Shown: positions 44,935 to 53,280, numbered from the stretch's first letter. The stretch: DNA of 64,000 nucleotides from Psychroserpens sp041224425 (GCF_041224425.1 NZ_JBGFGL010000076.1:294972-358971), one strand, 5' to 3'. Numbers and translations are program-made. Notes: generated from the sequence alone by a model not told the origin.

Positions 44935-45502
44935 AATGTTCGATTATTTCAGGTTCCAATTGCAATTTAAGCAACTTTGCCAATTTTTTCCGTGTTCTAA
45001 ATAACTTCACTTTAATAGCGTTGGAATTGATACCGACAATAGTCGATATTTCATCCAACGACAGCTCATCAAAGTAATATAAGGTTAATAAAAAGCTTTC
45101 CTCACTTGGTAAATTGTTGATACATGCTATTATAATTTCAGATTTTTCCTTTTCTTCAATACTGTCAAGAATGTTGTCTAAAGCTCTTACTTGGTGAGCC
45201 GTGAATTCATTGATCTCAACATCATTGAGATGCTTTTTGTTTTTCTTTATTCGATCCAGACAAGTATTGTAAGCCACACGATACAACCAAGTTGAAAACT
45301 TTGAATCACCCTTAAAGCGATCTAATTTCTGAAAGCTTTTAACGAATGTGTCTTGTGCCACTTCCTCAGCTTCTTCCCTATTTTTCAACATACGCATTGC
45401 CAAAGTAAACACCAAATCCTTATAACGATCTACCAATACCGCAAAAGCATTGGTGTCACCATTAATAACTTGATTGATGATTATTTGGTCGTTAGTGGTC
45501 AT
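44915..45502 (-). CDS. ECF-type RNA polymerase sigma factor
   Basis: A 195-residue ECF sigma factor of RpoE/SigW-like form: N-terminus NDQIIINQVINGDTNAFAVL, region 2 EEAEEVAQDTFVKSFQKLDR and KFSTWLYRVAYNTCLDRIKK, region 4 LPSEESFLLTLYYFDELSLD with helix-turn-helix LDEISTIVGINSNAIKVKLF. It should control the promoter pair in the intergenic region 45503-45640. A matching GTAACC/GTCGTC element precedes both its own start and the DUF6249 gene. Confidence 0.94.
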   Translation of the reverse strand: MTTNDQIIINQVINGDTNAFAVLVDRYKDLVFTLAMRMLKNREEAEEVAQDTFVKSFQKLDRFKGDSKFSTWLYRVAYNTCLDRIKKNKKHLNDVEINEFTAHQVRALDNILDSIEEKEKSEIIIACINNLPSEESFLLTLYYFDELSLDEISTIVGINSNAIKVKLFRTRKKLAKLLKLQLEPEIIEHYERERR

Positions 45503-45513
45503 TTTAATGTTAA

Positions 45514-45540
45514 GACGACAATCTTAAGCGTATGGTTACA
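45514..45540 (-). promoter_or_regulatory. ECF promoter of the sigma gene (mirrored pair, left)
   Basis: Minus strand TGTAACC (45540-45534), 14 bases, GTCGTC (45519-45514). It lies 11 bases before the ATG at 45502, so the transcript would have a very short leader. Same boxes and spacing as the plus-strand element at 45571. Confidence 0.68.
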
Positions 45541-45570
45541 ATAAGTTTTTTAAATTATTTTGATAAAACA

Positions 45571-45597
45571 TGTAACCAAGAATTGAAACCTGTCGTC
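45571..45597 (+). promoter_or_regulatory. ECF promoter of the DUF6249 gene (mirrored pair, right)
   Basis: TGTAACC (45571-45577), 14 bases, GTCGTC (45592-45597), identical in both boxes and in spacing to the minus-strand element at 45514-45540. 43 bases to the ATG at 45641. Confidence 0.68.
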
Positions 45598-45640
45598 ATA
45601 AGCTCAAACATTTAAATTTAATCAATTAAAAAACAACATT

Positions 45641-45982
45641 ATGGAAGTAATCATTGTCGGAATTATCTTCGGAACCATCTTCGGTGTATTTTATCTTTAC
45701 TTTTCAACACGAAACAAAGAACGTTTAGCGCTCATCGAAAAAGGAGCTGATGCTTCAATTTTCATCAAAGGAAAACAACAAACGGCACCAATCTGGAAAG
45801 TCTTGATTTTAAATTTAGCACTATTGCTTATGGGAATAGGTATTGGCACATTTTTAGCATCATTGTTAGACAGTTTAACAACGTTACACAAAGAGGCCGT
45901 CTTTCCAGCGTCAATTTTTCTAATGGCAGGTCTAGGCCTTTTTATCGGATTCAATTTGACCAAAAACCTAGACAAGGAATAA
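45641..45982 (+). CDS. DUF6249 small membrane protein
   Basis: A 113-residue DUF6249 family protein with three membrane helices (about 2-19, 52-70 and 84-104). The conserved cytoplasmic segment STRNKERLALIEKGADASIF follows the first helix. Function unknown. It is divergent from the ECF sigma gene at 45502 and shares an identical ECF-type promoter, so it is a probable member of that sigma regulon. It ends at a terminator at 46010. Confidence 0.85.
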   Translation: MEVIIVGIIFGTIFGVFYLYFSTRNKERLALIEKGADASIFIKGKQQTAPIWKVLILNLALLLMGIGIGTFLASLLDSLTTLHKEAVFPASIFLMAGLGLFIGFNLTKNLDKE

Positions 45983-46009
45983 GACTAAATCAAACCAACC
46001 TCAACTTTA

Positions 46010-46037
46010 ACTGCTATTTAACGATAGCAGTTTTTTT
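46010..46037 (+). terminator. terminator after the DUF6249 gene
   Basis: ACTGCTAT-TTAACG-ATAGCAGT followed by a T-run. Confidence 0.9.
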
Positions 46038-46075
46038 ATGCTTTATTTTACCGTTAGATTAGTACCTTTAGAATC

Positions 46076-46083
46076 TAAATTTG
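46076..46083 (+). promoter_or_regulatory. -7 element of the DUF885 gene
   Basis: TAAATTTG fits TAnnTTTG, 17 bases before the ATG at 46101; this excludes the longer frame starting at 46038, which lies upstream of the promoter. Confidence 0.58.
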
Positions 46084-46100
46084 AAAACCAATACCCAAAC

Positions 46101-47888
46101 ATGAAAAAACTAATTGTCTTAAGTTTTATAATCATTTGTTTTACCTCTTGTAAAAAAGATAAAGAAGAGAATGATGCCAATATCGTGATTCAGGAAAACG
46201 AAGCTTTTGAAACCCTTTTGGAAAATTATTATGAAGATGGACTAAGATTAGATCCTATCAATGCAACAATCTCTGGAGATAATCGATTCAATGATCAATT
46301 CCCTAATTACTTATCTGACGACTATCAAAATAAAGTAAAAAACTTTTATGAGCATTATAAGTCTGAAGTCAATACGTTTAAGGATGAAGATCTTTCTGCA
46401 AGCCAAAAATTGAGTAAAGAAATTCTGAATTGGGAATGTGACATCAATTTGGAAAGTTATAATTATAACGAAGACTTAACTCCTATAGATCAAATGTGGA
46501 CCTTACAATTAAGTGTTGGACAATTAGCAAGTGGTTCTGGTGCACAACCATTTGATACAGTTGAAGATTATGAGAATTGGCTTAAACGTTTAGATGGCTA
46601 TATGGCTTGGATGGCTTCTGCTGAAGAAAAAATGAAAGAAGGTATAAAAACGGGACACGTACTTCCAAAAGCATTGATCGAAAAAGTACTACCACAGTTA
46701 AAGTCCTTAACCAACTCCAATCTTGAAGAACATTTGTTTTATCAACCTATTGTTGGAATTCCAAGTTCTTTTTCTGAAGCTGATAAAACAGAAATCACAA
46801 AACGATATAAGGGAAAAATTTTAAATGAAATCATTCCTGCTTATACGAGGCTCCATGAGTTTATGAGCTCCACCTATTATGATGCTGGACGTACGACAAG
46901 TGGCATATCAAATACACCAAATGGGAATGATTATTATCAACACCAAATCAAGGAATACACAACCACAAATATGACCGCAGACGAAATACATGAACTAGGA
47001 TTAAAAGAGGTTTCCCGTATTTTATCTGAAATGGAAAAAGTAAAAACACAAGTAGGTTATGAAGGTAGTTTGATTTCATTTTTTGATCACGTTCGAAACA
47101 ACAAAGAATTGATGCCTTACGAAGCTCCTGAAGAAGTTATAAGACAATTCAACAAAATACATGATAGAATTAAACCTCAAATTGACAAACTGTTCGACTT
47201 AAGACCTTTCACCAAATTTGAGGTTAGACGAACGGAAGCATTTAGGGAAGCCTCAGCCAGTGCTGAATACAACCAAGGTTCTTTAGATGGTTCAAGACCT
47301 GGAATATTTTACGTTCCAATTCCTGATGCTACAAAATACAATACCTTCTCTGATGAAGCATTGTTCTTACATGAGGCTATTCCTGGTCATCATTTCCAAA
47401 TTTCATTGCAACAAGAAAACAAGGAGCTTCCAAATTTTAGAAGAGTCCTTTGGTATAGTGCTTATGGTGAAGGTTGGGCTTTATACTGTGAGTCACTCGG
47501 AAAAGAACTAGGTTTATATGAAGATCCTTACCAGTATTTTGGAATGCTCGGTATGGAAATGCATCGTGCCATACGCTTGGTAGTTGACACAGGAATTCAC
47601 ACTAAAGGATGGACTCGCGAGCAAGCAATCAAATATTCACTTCAAAACGAAGCTGAAAGTGAAGCTAGTATAATTTCAGAAATTGAGCGTTATATGGCAA
47701 ATCCTGGACAAGCACTATCTTATAAAATCGGCCAGTTGAAAATTATGGACTTGCGTAAAAAAGCAGAGCAAGCATTAGGAGACAAATTTGATATTGCCCA
47801 ATTTCACAACCAAGTCTTAGAATCGGGATGCATTCCGTTAGCCTTATTAGAAAATAAAATAGACAATTGGATTGATTCGGTTAAATAA
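46101..47888 (+). CDS. DUF885 family lipoprotein (putative metallopeptidase)
   Basis: A 595-residue lipoprotein (C17 in ICFTSCKKD) of the DUF885 family, predicted zinc peptidases related to M2/M32-type enzymes. The active-site motif FLHEAIPGHHFQISLQQ is an HExxH-like variant with a second His pair, and a Glu-rich helix SAYGEGWALYCESLG follows. Other family marks: DLRPFTKFEVRRTEAF and SPFGIY-type GSRPGIFYVP. It probably acts at the outer membrane facing the periplasm or outside. The following gene overlaps its 3' end by 17 bases. Confidence 0.9.
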   Translation: MKKLIVLSFIIICFTSCKKDKEENDANIVIQENEAFETLLENYYEDGLRLDPINATISGDNRFNDQFPNYLSDDYQNKVKNFYEHYKSEVNTFKDEDLSASQKLSKEILNWECDINLESYNYNEDLTPIDQMWTLQLSVGQLASGSGAQPFDTVEDYENWLKRLDGYMAWMASAEEKMKEGIKTGHVLPKALIEKVLPQLKSLTNSNLEEHLFYQPIVGIPSSFSEADKTEITKRYKGKILNEIIPAYTRLHEFMSSTYYDAGRTTSGISNTPNGNDYYQHQIKEYTTTNMTADEIHELGLKEVSRILSEMEKVKTQVGYEGSLISFFDHVRNNKELMPYEAPEEVIRQFNKIHDRIKPQIDKLFDLRPFTKFEVRRTEAFREASASAEYNQGSLDGSRPGIFYVPIPDATKYNTFSDEALFLHEAIPGHHFQISLQQENKELPNFRRVLWYSAYGEGWALYCESLGKELGLYEDPYQYFGMLGMEMHRAIRLVVDTGIHTKGWTREQAIKYSLQNEAESEASIISEIERYMANPGQALSYKIGQLKIMDLRKKAEQALGDKFDIAQFHNQVLESGCIPLALLENKIDNWIDSVK

Positions 47889-48858
47889 ACTATATAGCCT
47901 TTTTGCATGTATTGTATTTGCTACTGGTTTTTCACAAACGAAAGTCATCAGTAGCGAAACCAACTATCCAGTGTCTTACGCGACTATTTCTTTTGGTGAC
48001 GGACAAGGGATTTTTGCCGATGATGAAGGGTATTTCTATTTTACTAAAAAACTCTATCCTGATGTTGACTCACTTTACATTTCGGCTTTGGGATTTAAAG
48101 ACAAAACCATTGCTGCAATAAACTTAAAGGAAACTATCTATTTGGATACTGAAACCGATGCTCTGGATGAAGTGGTGATTAGAGCGAATCTCAATAGAAA
48201 GTTCAAGGAAGAAACCATGAAAGCCTATCTCGATGATGATTATTACAAGTGTTGGCTTCCTACAATCGAGAGTGAGATCGCTGTGTTTTTTCCAAATGAA
48301 GATGATAAGCTAAAGAAAATCTCCTCGATCCTGTTTCCAATTACATTAGAATCTAGAGATTGGAATAAACGCAAACGCAGCAATGCCGATAAGCGTTCTT
48401 TTTCAACCTTATTCAAAGTGAAATTCTACGCTAATGAAAAAGGCACTCCTTCTTATCCTTTGACCTATGAGAATATCGTGTTTAGGGCTACTGAAAAAAA
48501 TGGTGACGAGTTTCAACTTGATGTTTCCGAATATGACTTAATAATTCCCGATAATGGTTTTTTTGTGTCACTTCAAGTGTTAGGCTATACAGATAAGTCT
48601 GGTAAACTTCTTCCAAATAAAAAATACAAGGAAATAAAAACCAAGGATGGTGTCGTGAAAATACCAACAAATTTCAGACCCTTACTGCCATTTACCAATG
48701 AAATTGATGATCACAGAACCTTTATAAAGCGGGTTTTTATAAATGGAAACCAATGGGTTCAGTTTAAAAAAGGAAATGGCATCGAGTCCAGTTTACTTCG
48801 TTCTGATCTAAATAATTATGGCGTTGGTATGACTTATAACGTTTATAAAGATGAATAA
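47872..48858 (+). CDS. carboxypeptidase-regulatory-domain protein, exported (TTG start)
   Basis: A 328-residue exported protein. After the signal peptide (about 1-21, LFACIVFATGFSQ) there is a CarboxypepD_reg-like beta-sandwich (about 24-95: SETNYPVSYATISFGDGQGI, YFTKKLYPDVDSLYISALGF), common in TonB-linked and surface proteins of Bacteroidota. The remainder (about 110-328) is unassigned. The start must be TTG because no ATG precedes the signal sequence. It overlaps the DUF885 gene and the DoxX gene (8 bases), so the three form one operon. Confidence 0.8.
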   Translation: MIRLNKLYSLFACIVFATGFSQTKVISSETNYPVSYATISFGDGQGIFADDEGYFYFTKKLYPDVDSLYISALGFKDKTIAAINLKETIYLDTETDALDEVVIRANLNRKFKEETMKAYLDDDYYKCWLPTIESEIAVFFPNEDDKLKKISSILFPITLESRDWNKRKRSNADKRSFSTLFKVKFYANEKGTPSYPLTYENIVFRATEKNGDEFQLDVSEYDLIIPDNGFFVSLQVLGYTDKSGKLLPNKKYKEIKTKDGVVKIPTNFRPLLPFTNEIDDHRTFIKRVFINGNQWVQFKKGNGIESSLLRSDLNNYGVGMTYNVYKDE

Positions 48859-49204
48859 CCCTTGGCATCTTTACGTTATGGCTGTAATGTACATTACTGC
48901 TGGCATAATGCATTTTATAAAGCCTAAAATGTACATGCGTATCATGCCTCGATATCTACCTAATCACAAGCTTTTGGTTTATTTAAGTGGTATTGCCGAA
49001 ATTGTTTTGGGAATTACTATATGCTTACCTGCATTACGATCTTTGGCTATTTATGGTATCATAGCTATGCTCGTCGTTTTCTTACTGGTTCACTTCTATA
49101 TGTTGAGTGGTGATAAAGCAAGTGCTGGTATCCCAAAATGGATTTTAATACTTAGAATTCCTCTACAATTTGTTTTAATATATTGGGCTTGGTCGTATTT
49201 ATAA
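48851..49204 (+). CDS. DoxX-like small membrane protein
   Basis: A 117-residue integral membrane protein of the DoxX family with four membrane helices (about 7-22, 42-58, 65-85, 98-116). Typical signature: YITAGIMHFIKPKMYMRIMP and YLSGIAEIVLGITICLP. Members are linked to redox or quinone functions, with few proven roles. It overlaps the preceding gene by 8 bases and ends 7 bases before the convergent peptidase gene stop. Confidence 0.86.
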   Translation: MNNPWHLYVMAVMYITAGIMHFIKPKMYMRIMPRYLPNHKLLVYLSGIAEIVLGITICLPALRSLAIYGIIAMLVVFLLVHFYMLSGDKASAGIPKWILILRIPLQFVLIYWAWSYL

Positions 49205-49211
49205 TTTTGAA

Positions 49212-49892
49212 TCACTCGATTTCAAAATCAAAATAAGTACTTGGAAAAGGTTCCCATCGCAACGTAAAATGCCACCATTCCTTTGCATAATTCCTGAAAT
49301 TATGTTTCAGCATGACGCCTTGTAATAATTGTCGGTTAGCTTTTTGCTCATCGGTTAGATCAGGATGATTTACCCAAGATTCCTTTCCGAAAAAATCATA
49401 AGGACTTCCCATATCTAAAGGCTCATTGGTAATACCATCTATAATGGTTAAGTCTAAAGTACTGCCTCGGCTATGACCAGAACGTGTTGCTATATATTCT
49501 TCCCTAAACAAATAACGCTTTTCAACGTCAGGATAAAACTCTTGCTTATTAATCGTGTCATTTAAATCCTTTGCCCAACGCATAAAATGATTGACAGCCC
49601 TTTGAGGCCTATAACCGTCGTACACTTTAAGACAAAGATTTTGTTGCTGTAAATCGTGCTGGACTTTCTTAAGAGCATTAACTGTTTCCTCTGTAAGGAT
49701 TAATTTGTTTGCCTTATAACCATCAATGGTATCTCCTACGAAGTTATGGGATGAATAATATCGTAATTCAACATCAAGGTCTGGCATCATGGTTTTAGCA
49801 TAAACAAAGCCCTTTGGCAAATCGATTTTTTGATTTTGATGCATCAAAAAAAAGAACAATACAAGTGATATGACAGCTATTTTGAGTTTCAT
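49212..49892 (-). CDS. M15D D-Ala-D-Ala dipeptidase, VanX-like
   Basis: A 226-residue zinc dipeptidase of the VanX/DdpX type. An N-terminal hydrophobic segment (about 5-17) could be a signal anchor or signal peptide. Catalytic features: KVYDGYRPQRAVNHFM with the conserved Arg, SGHSRGSTLDLTII giving zinc ligands His and Asp, and KEWWHFTLR giving the catalytic Glu and third zinc His. It probably hydrolyses D-Ala-D-Ala from wall turnover in the periplasm. There are no van regulatory or ligase genes nearby, so glycopeptide resistance is not implied. Confidence 0.92.
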   Translation of the reverse strand: MKLKIAVISLVLFFFLMHQNQKIDLPKGFVYAKTMMPDLDVELRYYSSHNFVGDTIDGYKANKLILTEETVNALKKVQHDLQQQNLCLKVYDGYRPQRAVNHFMRWAKDLNDTINKQEFYPDVEKRYLFREEYIATRSGHSRGSTLDLTIIDGITNEPLDMGSPYDFFGKESWVNHPDLTDEQKANRQLLQGVMLKHNFRNYAKEWWHFTLRWEPFPSTYFDFEIE

Positions 49893-49925
49893 ATGATATA
49901 AGCTAATTTAGATAAAAATAAAGTG

Positions 49926-50531
49926 ATGGACTTATTTTCAAATGAAAAAACAATTTTACGGCTTCCTGATGCTGAACTCATTTATATTCCAAATTTCTAT
50001 AATACTGATCAAGCTGATTTTTATTTTGAAAAATTACGCTCTGAAACCGAATGGCAACAAGATGACATTAAAGTATTTGGAAAGACATATAAACAACCAA
50101 GATTGACAGCACTACATGCCGAAAACCAACTAAGCTACTCCTACTCTAACATAACCATGTATCCCAAACCGTTGACACCTACATTATTAAAAATCAAATC
50201 GGATGTCGAAGATGAAGCGAAACATTTTTTTACGACCGTATTGTTAAATTTATACAGAGATGGAAATGATAGTAATGGCTGGCATGCTGATAATGAAAAG
50301 GAATTGGGTCAAAACCCAGTCATCGCCTCTATTAGTTTTGGAGCAACTAGAAACTTCCATTTTAAACATAGGGAATTAAAAGCTGAACGCTATAAGCTAC
50401 CTTTAGCGCACGGCAGTCTTCTTATTATGAAAGATACCATGCAACATCATTGGCTTCATCAGATTGCTAAAACAAAGAAAGTTACTGGCGAACGGATCAA
50501 TCTGACGTTCCGTGAAATCAAAAACTTCTAA
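49926..50531 (+). CDS. AlkB-type 2-oxoglutarate/Fe(II) dioxygenase
   Basis: A 201-residue member of the AlkB family, which repairs alkylated DNA or RNA bases by oxidative demethylation. Motifs: YKQPRLTALHAE (substrate lid), SNITMYPKPLTPTL, iron site NLYRDGNDSNGWHADNEKEL (HxD) with distal His in HHWLHQI, and 2-oxoglutarate Arg residues in GERINLTFREI. ATG 49926 is chosen over an in-frame GTG one codon before. It is divergent from the VanX-like gene and ends at a terminator, with no adaptive-response gene beside it. Confidence 0.93.
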   Translation: MDLFSNEKTILRLPDAELIYIPNFYNTDQADFYFEKLRSETEWQQDDIKVFGKTYKQPRLTALHAENQLSYSYSNITMYPKPLTPTLLKIKSDVEDEAKHFFTTVLLNLYRDGNDSNGWHADNEKELGQNPVIASISFGATRNFHFKHRELKAERYKLPLAHGSLLIMKDTMQHHWLHQIAKTKKVTGERINLTFREIKNF

Positions 50532-50536
50532 AAAGA

Positions 50537-50565
50537 AAAAACCGAGATCCCTCAATCTCGGTTTT
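50537..50565 (+). terminator. terminator after the AlkB gene
   Basis: ACCGAGAT-CCCTCA-ATCTCGGT followed by TTT and preceded by an A-run. Confidence 0.85.
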
Positions 50566-50719
50566 CCTAATTTGCGTTTTTATTATGTGGTAGATTTAGG
50601 GTCACTAAGTCAGCACATAAGCAAATATTAATTAATTAATCCATTGAACTAAAAACTAAATTTTAGTACACTTCAAATATAGAACAGTATTTTAATTTTA
50701 TAGTTTAAATACACTATTA

Positions 50720-50799
50720 ATCGATGAAATACATTAAATTTTAACATTTAAAGATAAAAACATGCATTTCATCGATGAAATACAAAACAAAGTATTTCA
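50720..50799. promoter_or_regulatory. operator-like repeat cluster with a 16-bp palindrome
   Basis: ATCGATGAAATACA occurs twice as a direct repeat (50720-50733 and 50771-50784). The second copy is half of a perfect palindrome ATTTCATCGATGAAAT (50766-50781). An inverted half GTATTTCA follows at 50792-50799. The 51-bp spacing is close to five helical turns. It lies 65-150 bases upstream of a -7 box, so it is a plausible operator. Confidence 0.45.
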
Positions 50800-50863
50800 A
50801 CTTTATACATTGAAACCAATATTTTTTACAGCTGCTCGTTATTCTTTCGTATAATTCTTTATG

Positions 50864-50871
50864 TATTTTTG
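50864..50871 (+). promoter_or_regulatory. -7 element of the first alpha/beta hydrolase gene
   Basis: TATTTTTG fits TAnnTTTG. It lies 21 bases before the ATG at 50893 and overlaps the more upstream in-frame TTG start. Confidence 0.55.
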
Positions 50872-50892
50872 AGGATGAGATTATATCAAAAC

Positions 50893-51819
50893 ATGAAAGG
50901 ACTTTTTATTAGCTTAACATTATTTGTAACGTTTACATTCAATGCCCAAGAACATGAGTTTATTTCTAAACCCGTAGCTATTACATCTCTTATCGATGGA
51001 ACTCTAATGACTCCTACAGATACGGAAGAGCTTCCGTTAGCTATTATTATTTCTGATGCTGGTCTGACAGATCGAAATGGCAATCAAAACTTTCAAAAAA
51101 ACAATATTTTAAAAAAACTAGCGGAAGGACTTGCACAAAATAATATTGCGAGTTTTAGGTATGATAAACGCACCATTAAGCAGATTAGACGAAGCAGTGT
51201 AGATCAAGATATAAGTTTTGATGACTTTGTTTTAGATGCCATTTCAGTTGTAAACTACTTCAAGGAACACCATAGTTTTTCTAAAGTAATCATCATTGGC
51301 CATGGTCAAGGCAGCTTAATTGGTATGTTGGCCTCTAATTCTGGAGTTGACAGTTACATATCTTTAGCAGGTTCAGGAAAGCCTATTGATCAAGTAATCC
51401 TGGATCAAGTAGCTCAAATGGATTCTTCTTTAGTGAAAGGAGCAGAATCAGCATTTAAAGAACTTAAATCTGGAAACATCGCAAAAAACTATCCTCAAGC
51501 CCTAGGTTCTGTTTTTAGTTTAGACATTCAACCCTTTATGAGAAGCTGGATGAAATACCATCCTGAACAAAAGATTAAGGAATTAGATATACCTATTCTA
51601 ATTGTTTCTGGAACAAAAGACTTACAGGTTCCTGTTTCTGAAGCTCAAATGCTTCATGAAAATGCCAAAAACAGCACTTTGGAAATTATTGAAAACATGA
51701 ACCATGTCCTTTTTATAATTGAAGGTAAAACCTTAGAGAATTCGAAATCCTATAATGAGTCCTTTAGACCCATTTCCAAAACTCTCTTACATATAGTCAG
51801 CAGCTTTATCAATAATTAG
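50893..51819 (+). CDS. exported alpha/beta hydrolase, copy 1
   Basis: A 308-residue exported serine hydrolase: signal peptide (about 1-20, LFVTFTFNAQ), then an alpha/beta-hydrolase fold with nucleophile Ser in IIGHGQGSLIG, acid Asp in VSGTKDLQVPV and His in ENMNHVLFI. DAGLTDRNGNQ gives an oxyanion loop like that of its paralogue at 53785-54720, which shares RNGNQ, FRYDKR, KYISLAG-type and GTKD segments. Substrate unknown. A repeat cluster lies upstream, and a terminator separates it from the SPFH operon. Confidence 0.86.
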   Translation: MKGLFISLTLFVTFTFNAQEHEFISKPVAITSLIDGTLMTPTDTEELPLAIIISDAGLTDRNGNQNFQKNNILKKLAEGLAQNNIASFRYDKRTIKQIRRSSVDQDISFDDFVLDAISVVNYFKEHHSFSKVIIIGHGQGSLIGMLASNSGVDSYISLAGSGKPIDQVILDQVAQMDSSLVKGAESAFKELKSGNIAKNYPQALGSVFSLDIQPFMRSWMKYHPEQKIKELDIPILIVSGTKDLQVPVSEAQMLHENAKNSTLEIIENMNHVLFIIEGKTLENSKSYNESFRPISKTLLHIVSSFINN

Positions 51820-51836
51820 CTAAAGTGACCTCAATT

Positions 51837-51867
51837 AAAAAAGCACCTCAAATCGAGGTGCTTTTTT
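51837..51867 (+). terminator. terminator after alpha/beta hydrolase copy 1
   Basis: AGCACCTC-AAATC-GAGGTGCT with T6 after and A-run before. Confidence 0.9.
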
Positions 51868-51980
51868 ACTAACTAACCAACCAAATGAAAATGTTACTCC
51901 ACTTTTGAGGCAATCACTCCTCACTAGCATCATCATAAGCATTTACAATTACTATAAAGCAAATGGTGTGCCAAACTTGA

Positions 51981-52012
51981 TTTGTAATATTAAATTATTT
52001 AATATATATTTG
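51981..52012 (+). promoter_or_regulatory. promoter of the SPFH operon
   Basis: TTTG (51981-51984), 20 bases, TATATTTG (52005-52012): a close match to the Bacteroidota -33/-7 promoter. 47 bases to the ATG at 52060. Confidence 0.68.
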
Positions 52013-52059
52013 ATATCATATTAATATCATTTTAAAATAATCAATCAAATTCTATAACG

Positions 52060-52920
52060 ATGAAAGAAGAAAAAATAATTGTCCCAGCAAATGGCTATCT
52101 TATGCTATTCCTATTTATAGCTTTGTTTTTTGGAAGTATTATTTCAATGATTGTACTTGAGAGCCCTTGGTTCATTGTTTCAATATTTATTGCGATATTG
52201 ATTGCACCAGGTTTTATCATGGTACAACCTAACGGCTCAAGAGTATTGCTCTTATTTGGAAAGTATGTTGGAACTGTTAAAAGAAATGGTTTCTATTGGG
52301 TCAATCCTTTTTATACTAAAAAGAAAATTTCATTAAGAGCTAGTAATTTTGATAGTGAGCGATTAAAAGTCAACGACAAATTGGGTAACCCAGTTATGAT
52401 CAGTACTATTTTGGTTTGGCGTGTTCAAAATACTTACAAAGCTGCATTTGATGTAGACAATTATGAGAATTTTGTCCGTGTACAAACAGACGCTGCTGTT
52501 AGAAAATTGGCAAGTATGTATCCTTATGACAATTTTGCTGATGAAGGTGTTGACGAGGATATCACTTTACGATCTAGTGTAAATGAAGTGAGTAATGCTT
52601 TGGAAAAAGAGATCGATGAACGTTTATCCATCGCAGGAATCGAAGTACTAGAAGCTCGTATAGGCTATTTAGCTTATGCTCAGGAAATAGCAAATGCTAT
52701 GTTGAAACGCCAACAAGCAACAGCTATTGTGGCGGCTAGACATAAAATTGTTGAAGGTGCAGTAAGTATGGTGGAAATGGCTATTGAAGAACTTAATAAA
52801 AAAGAGGTAGTTGATCTTGATGAAGAACGCAAAGCCGCAATGGTGAGTAATTTAATGGTAGTTCTTTGTGGTGATAGAGATGCAACTCCAGTAGTAAATA
52901 CAGGAACTTTAAGTCATTAA
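52060..52920 (+). CDS. SPFH/band-7 domain membrane protein
   Basis: A 286-residue protein of the stomatin/prohibitin (SPFH) superfamily. Two adjacent hydrophobic segments (about 10-35 and 38-58) anchor it. The SPFH domain (about 60-230) includes MVQPNGSRVLLLFGKYVGTV, RRNGFYWVNPF-type KRNGFYWVNPFY and VRKLASMYPYDNF; a helix rich in Ala/Gln follows (YAQEIANAMLKRQQATAIVA). It probably forms membrane rings or microdomains. It heads an operon with five small genes and the second alpha/beta hydrolase. Confidence 0.9.
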   Translation: MKEEKIIVPANGYLMLFLFIALFFGSIISMIVLESPWFIVSIFIAILIAPGFIMVQPNGSRVLLLFGKYVGTVKRNGFYWVNPFYTKKKISLRASNFDSERLKVNDKLGNPVMISTILVWRVQNTYKAAFDVDNYENFVRVQTDAAVRKLASMYPYDNFADEGVDEDITLRSSVNEVSNALEKEIDERLSIAGIEVLEARIGYLAYAQEIANAMLKRQQATAIVAARHKIVEGAVSMVEMAIEELNKKEVVDLDEERKAAMVSNLMVVLCGDRDATPVVNTGTLSH

Positions 52921-52921
52921 A

Positions 52922-53116
52922 ATGAATAAGAGACAAATCTATAGCATAGCTCTTGGGAGTTCTTTTGGAACAAGTATCGGTGTTTCTATTGGAGCTGTTA
53001 TTGGAAATATAGCCATGAGTATTGTTTATGGGTCTTTGATAGGGTTAATTATTGGCGTTATCATAGCATTAATCATCTTTAATAATGATAATAACAAAAA
53101 TGACACTGATTTATGA
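52922..53116 (+). CDS. glycine-rich small membrane protein
   Basis: A 64-residue protein of two closely spaced hydrophobic segments rich in Gly and Ser (LGSSFGTSIGVSIGAVIGNI; GSLIGLIIGVIIALIIF), with GxxxG-type spacing and a short Asn/Asp tail. No family assigned. It begins 1 base after the SPFH stop and overlaps the DUF4177 gene by 4 bases (ATGA), so it is clearly translated with them. Glycine-zipper helices of this kind often self-associate in membranes. Confidence 0.75.
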   Translation: MNKRQIYSIALGSSFGTSIGVSIGAVIGNIAMSIVYGSLIGLIIGVIIALIIFNNDNNKNDTDL

Positions 53117-53280
53117 AAGAATATAAAGTGATAAAACCTAAACTTGGCTGGAGAAATCCAACTGAAAAATTAGAGGAAATCTTGAACAAACATGCCAAAG
53201 AAGGATGGAGAGTAACATCAATAACTCCAAACCAGCATATCATCTCTTTTATTGTATTTGAACGTGATAAAAACAGATAA
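53113..53280 (+). CDS. DUF4177-like small protein
   Basis: A 55-residue protein: MKEYKVIKPKLGWRNPTEKL through a C-terminal strand ISFIVFERDKNR. The YKV...EKLEEILNKHAKEGWRV layout is that of DUF4177, small soluble proteins of unknown role. It overlaps the preceding gene by ATGA and ends 1 base before the DUF1648 start, so it is fully embedded in the operon; a frame here on the opposite strand is a shadow. Being so short, it is easily missed in automatic annotation. Confidence 0.78.
   Translation: MKEYKVIKPKLGWRNPTEKLEEILNKHAKEGWRVTSITPNQHIISFIVFERDKNR

Larger units (their letters stand above)
50566..50892. other. 327-base non-coding region with repeat cluster and promoter
   Basis: No credible gene. 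AT-rich. It holds a repeat/palindrome cluster (50720-50799) and a TATTTTTG promoter element (50864-50871) for the alpha/beta hydrolase gene. Confidence 0.7.

Noticed and set aside
49212..49892. VanX-like gene as a glycopeptide-resistance locus
   Set aside because: No VanH, VanA-type ligase or VanRS genes nearby. M15D dipeptidases are common housekeeping enzymes.
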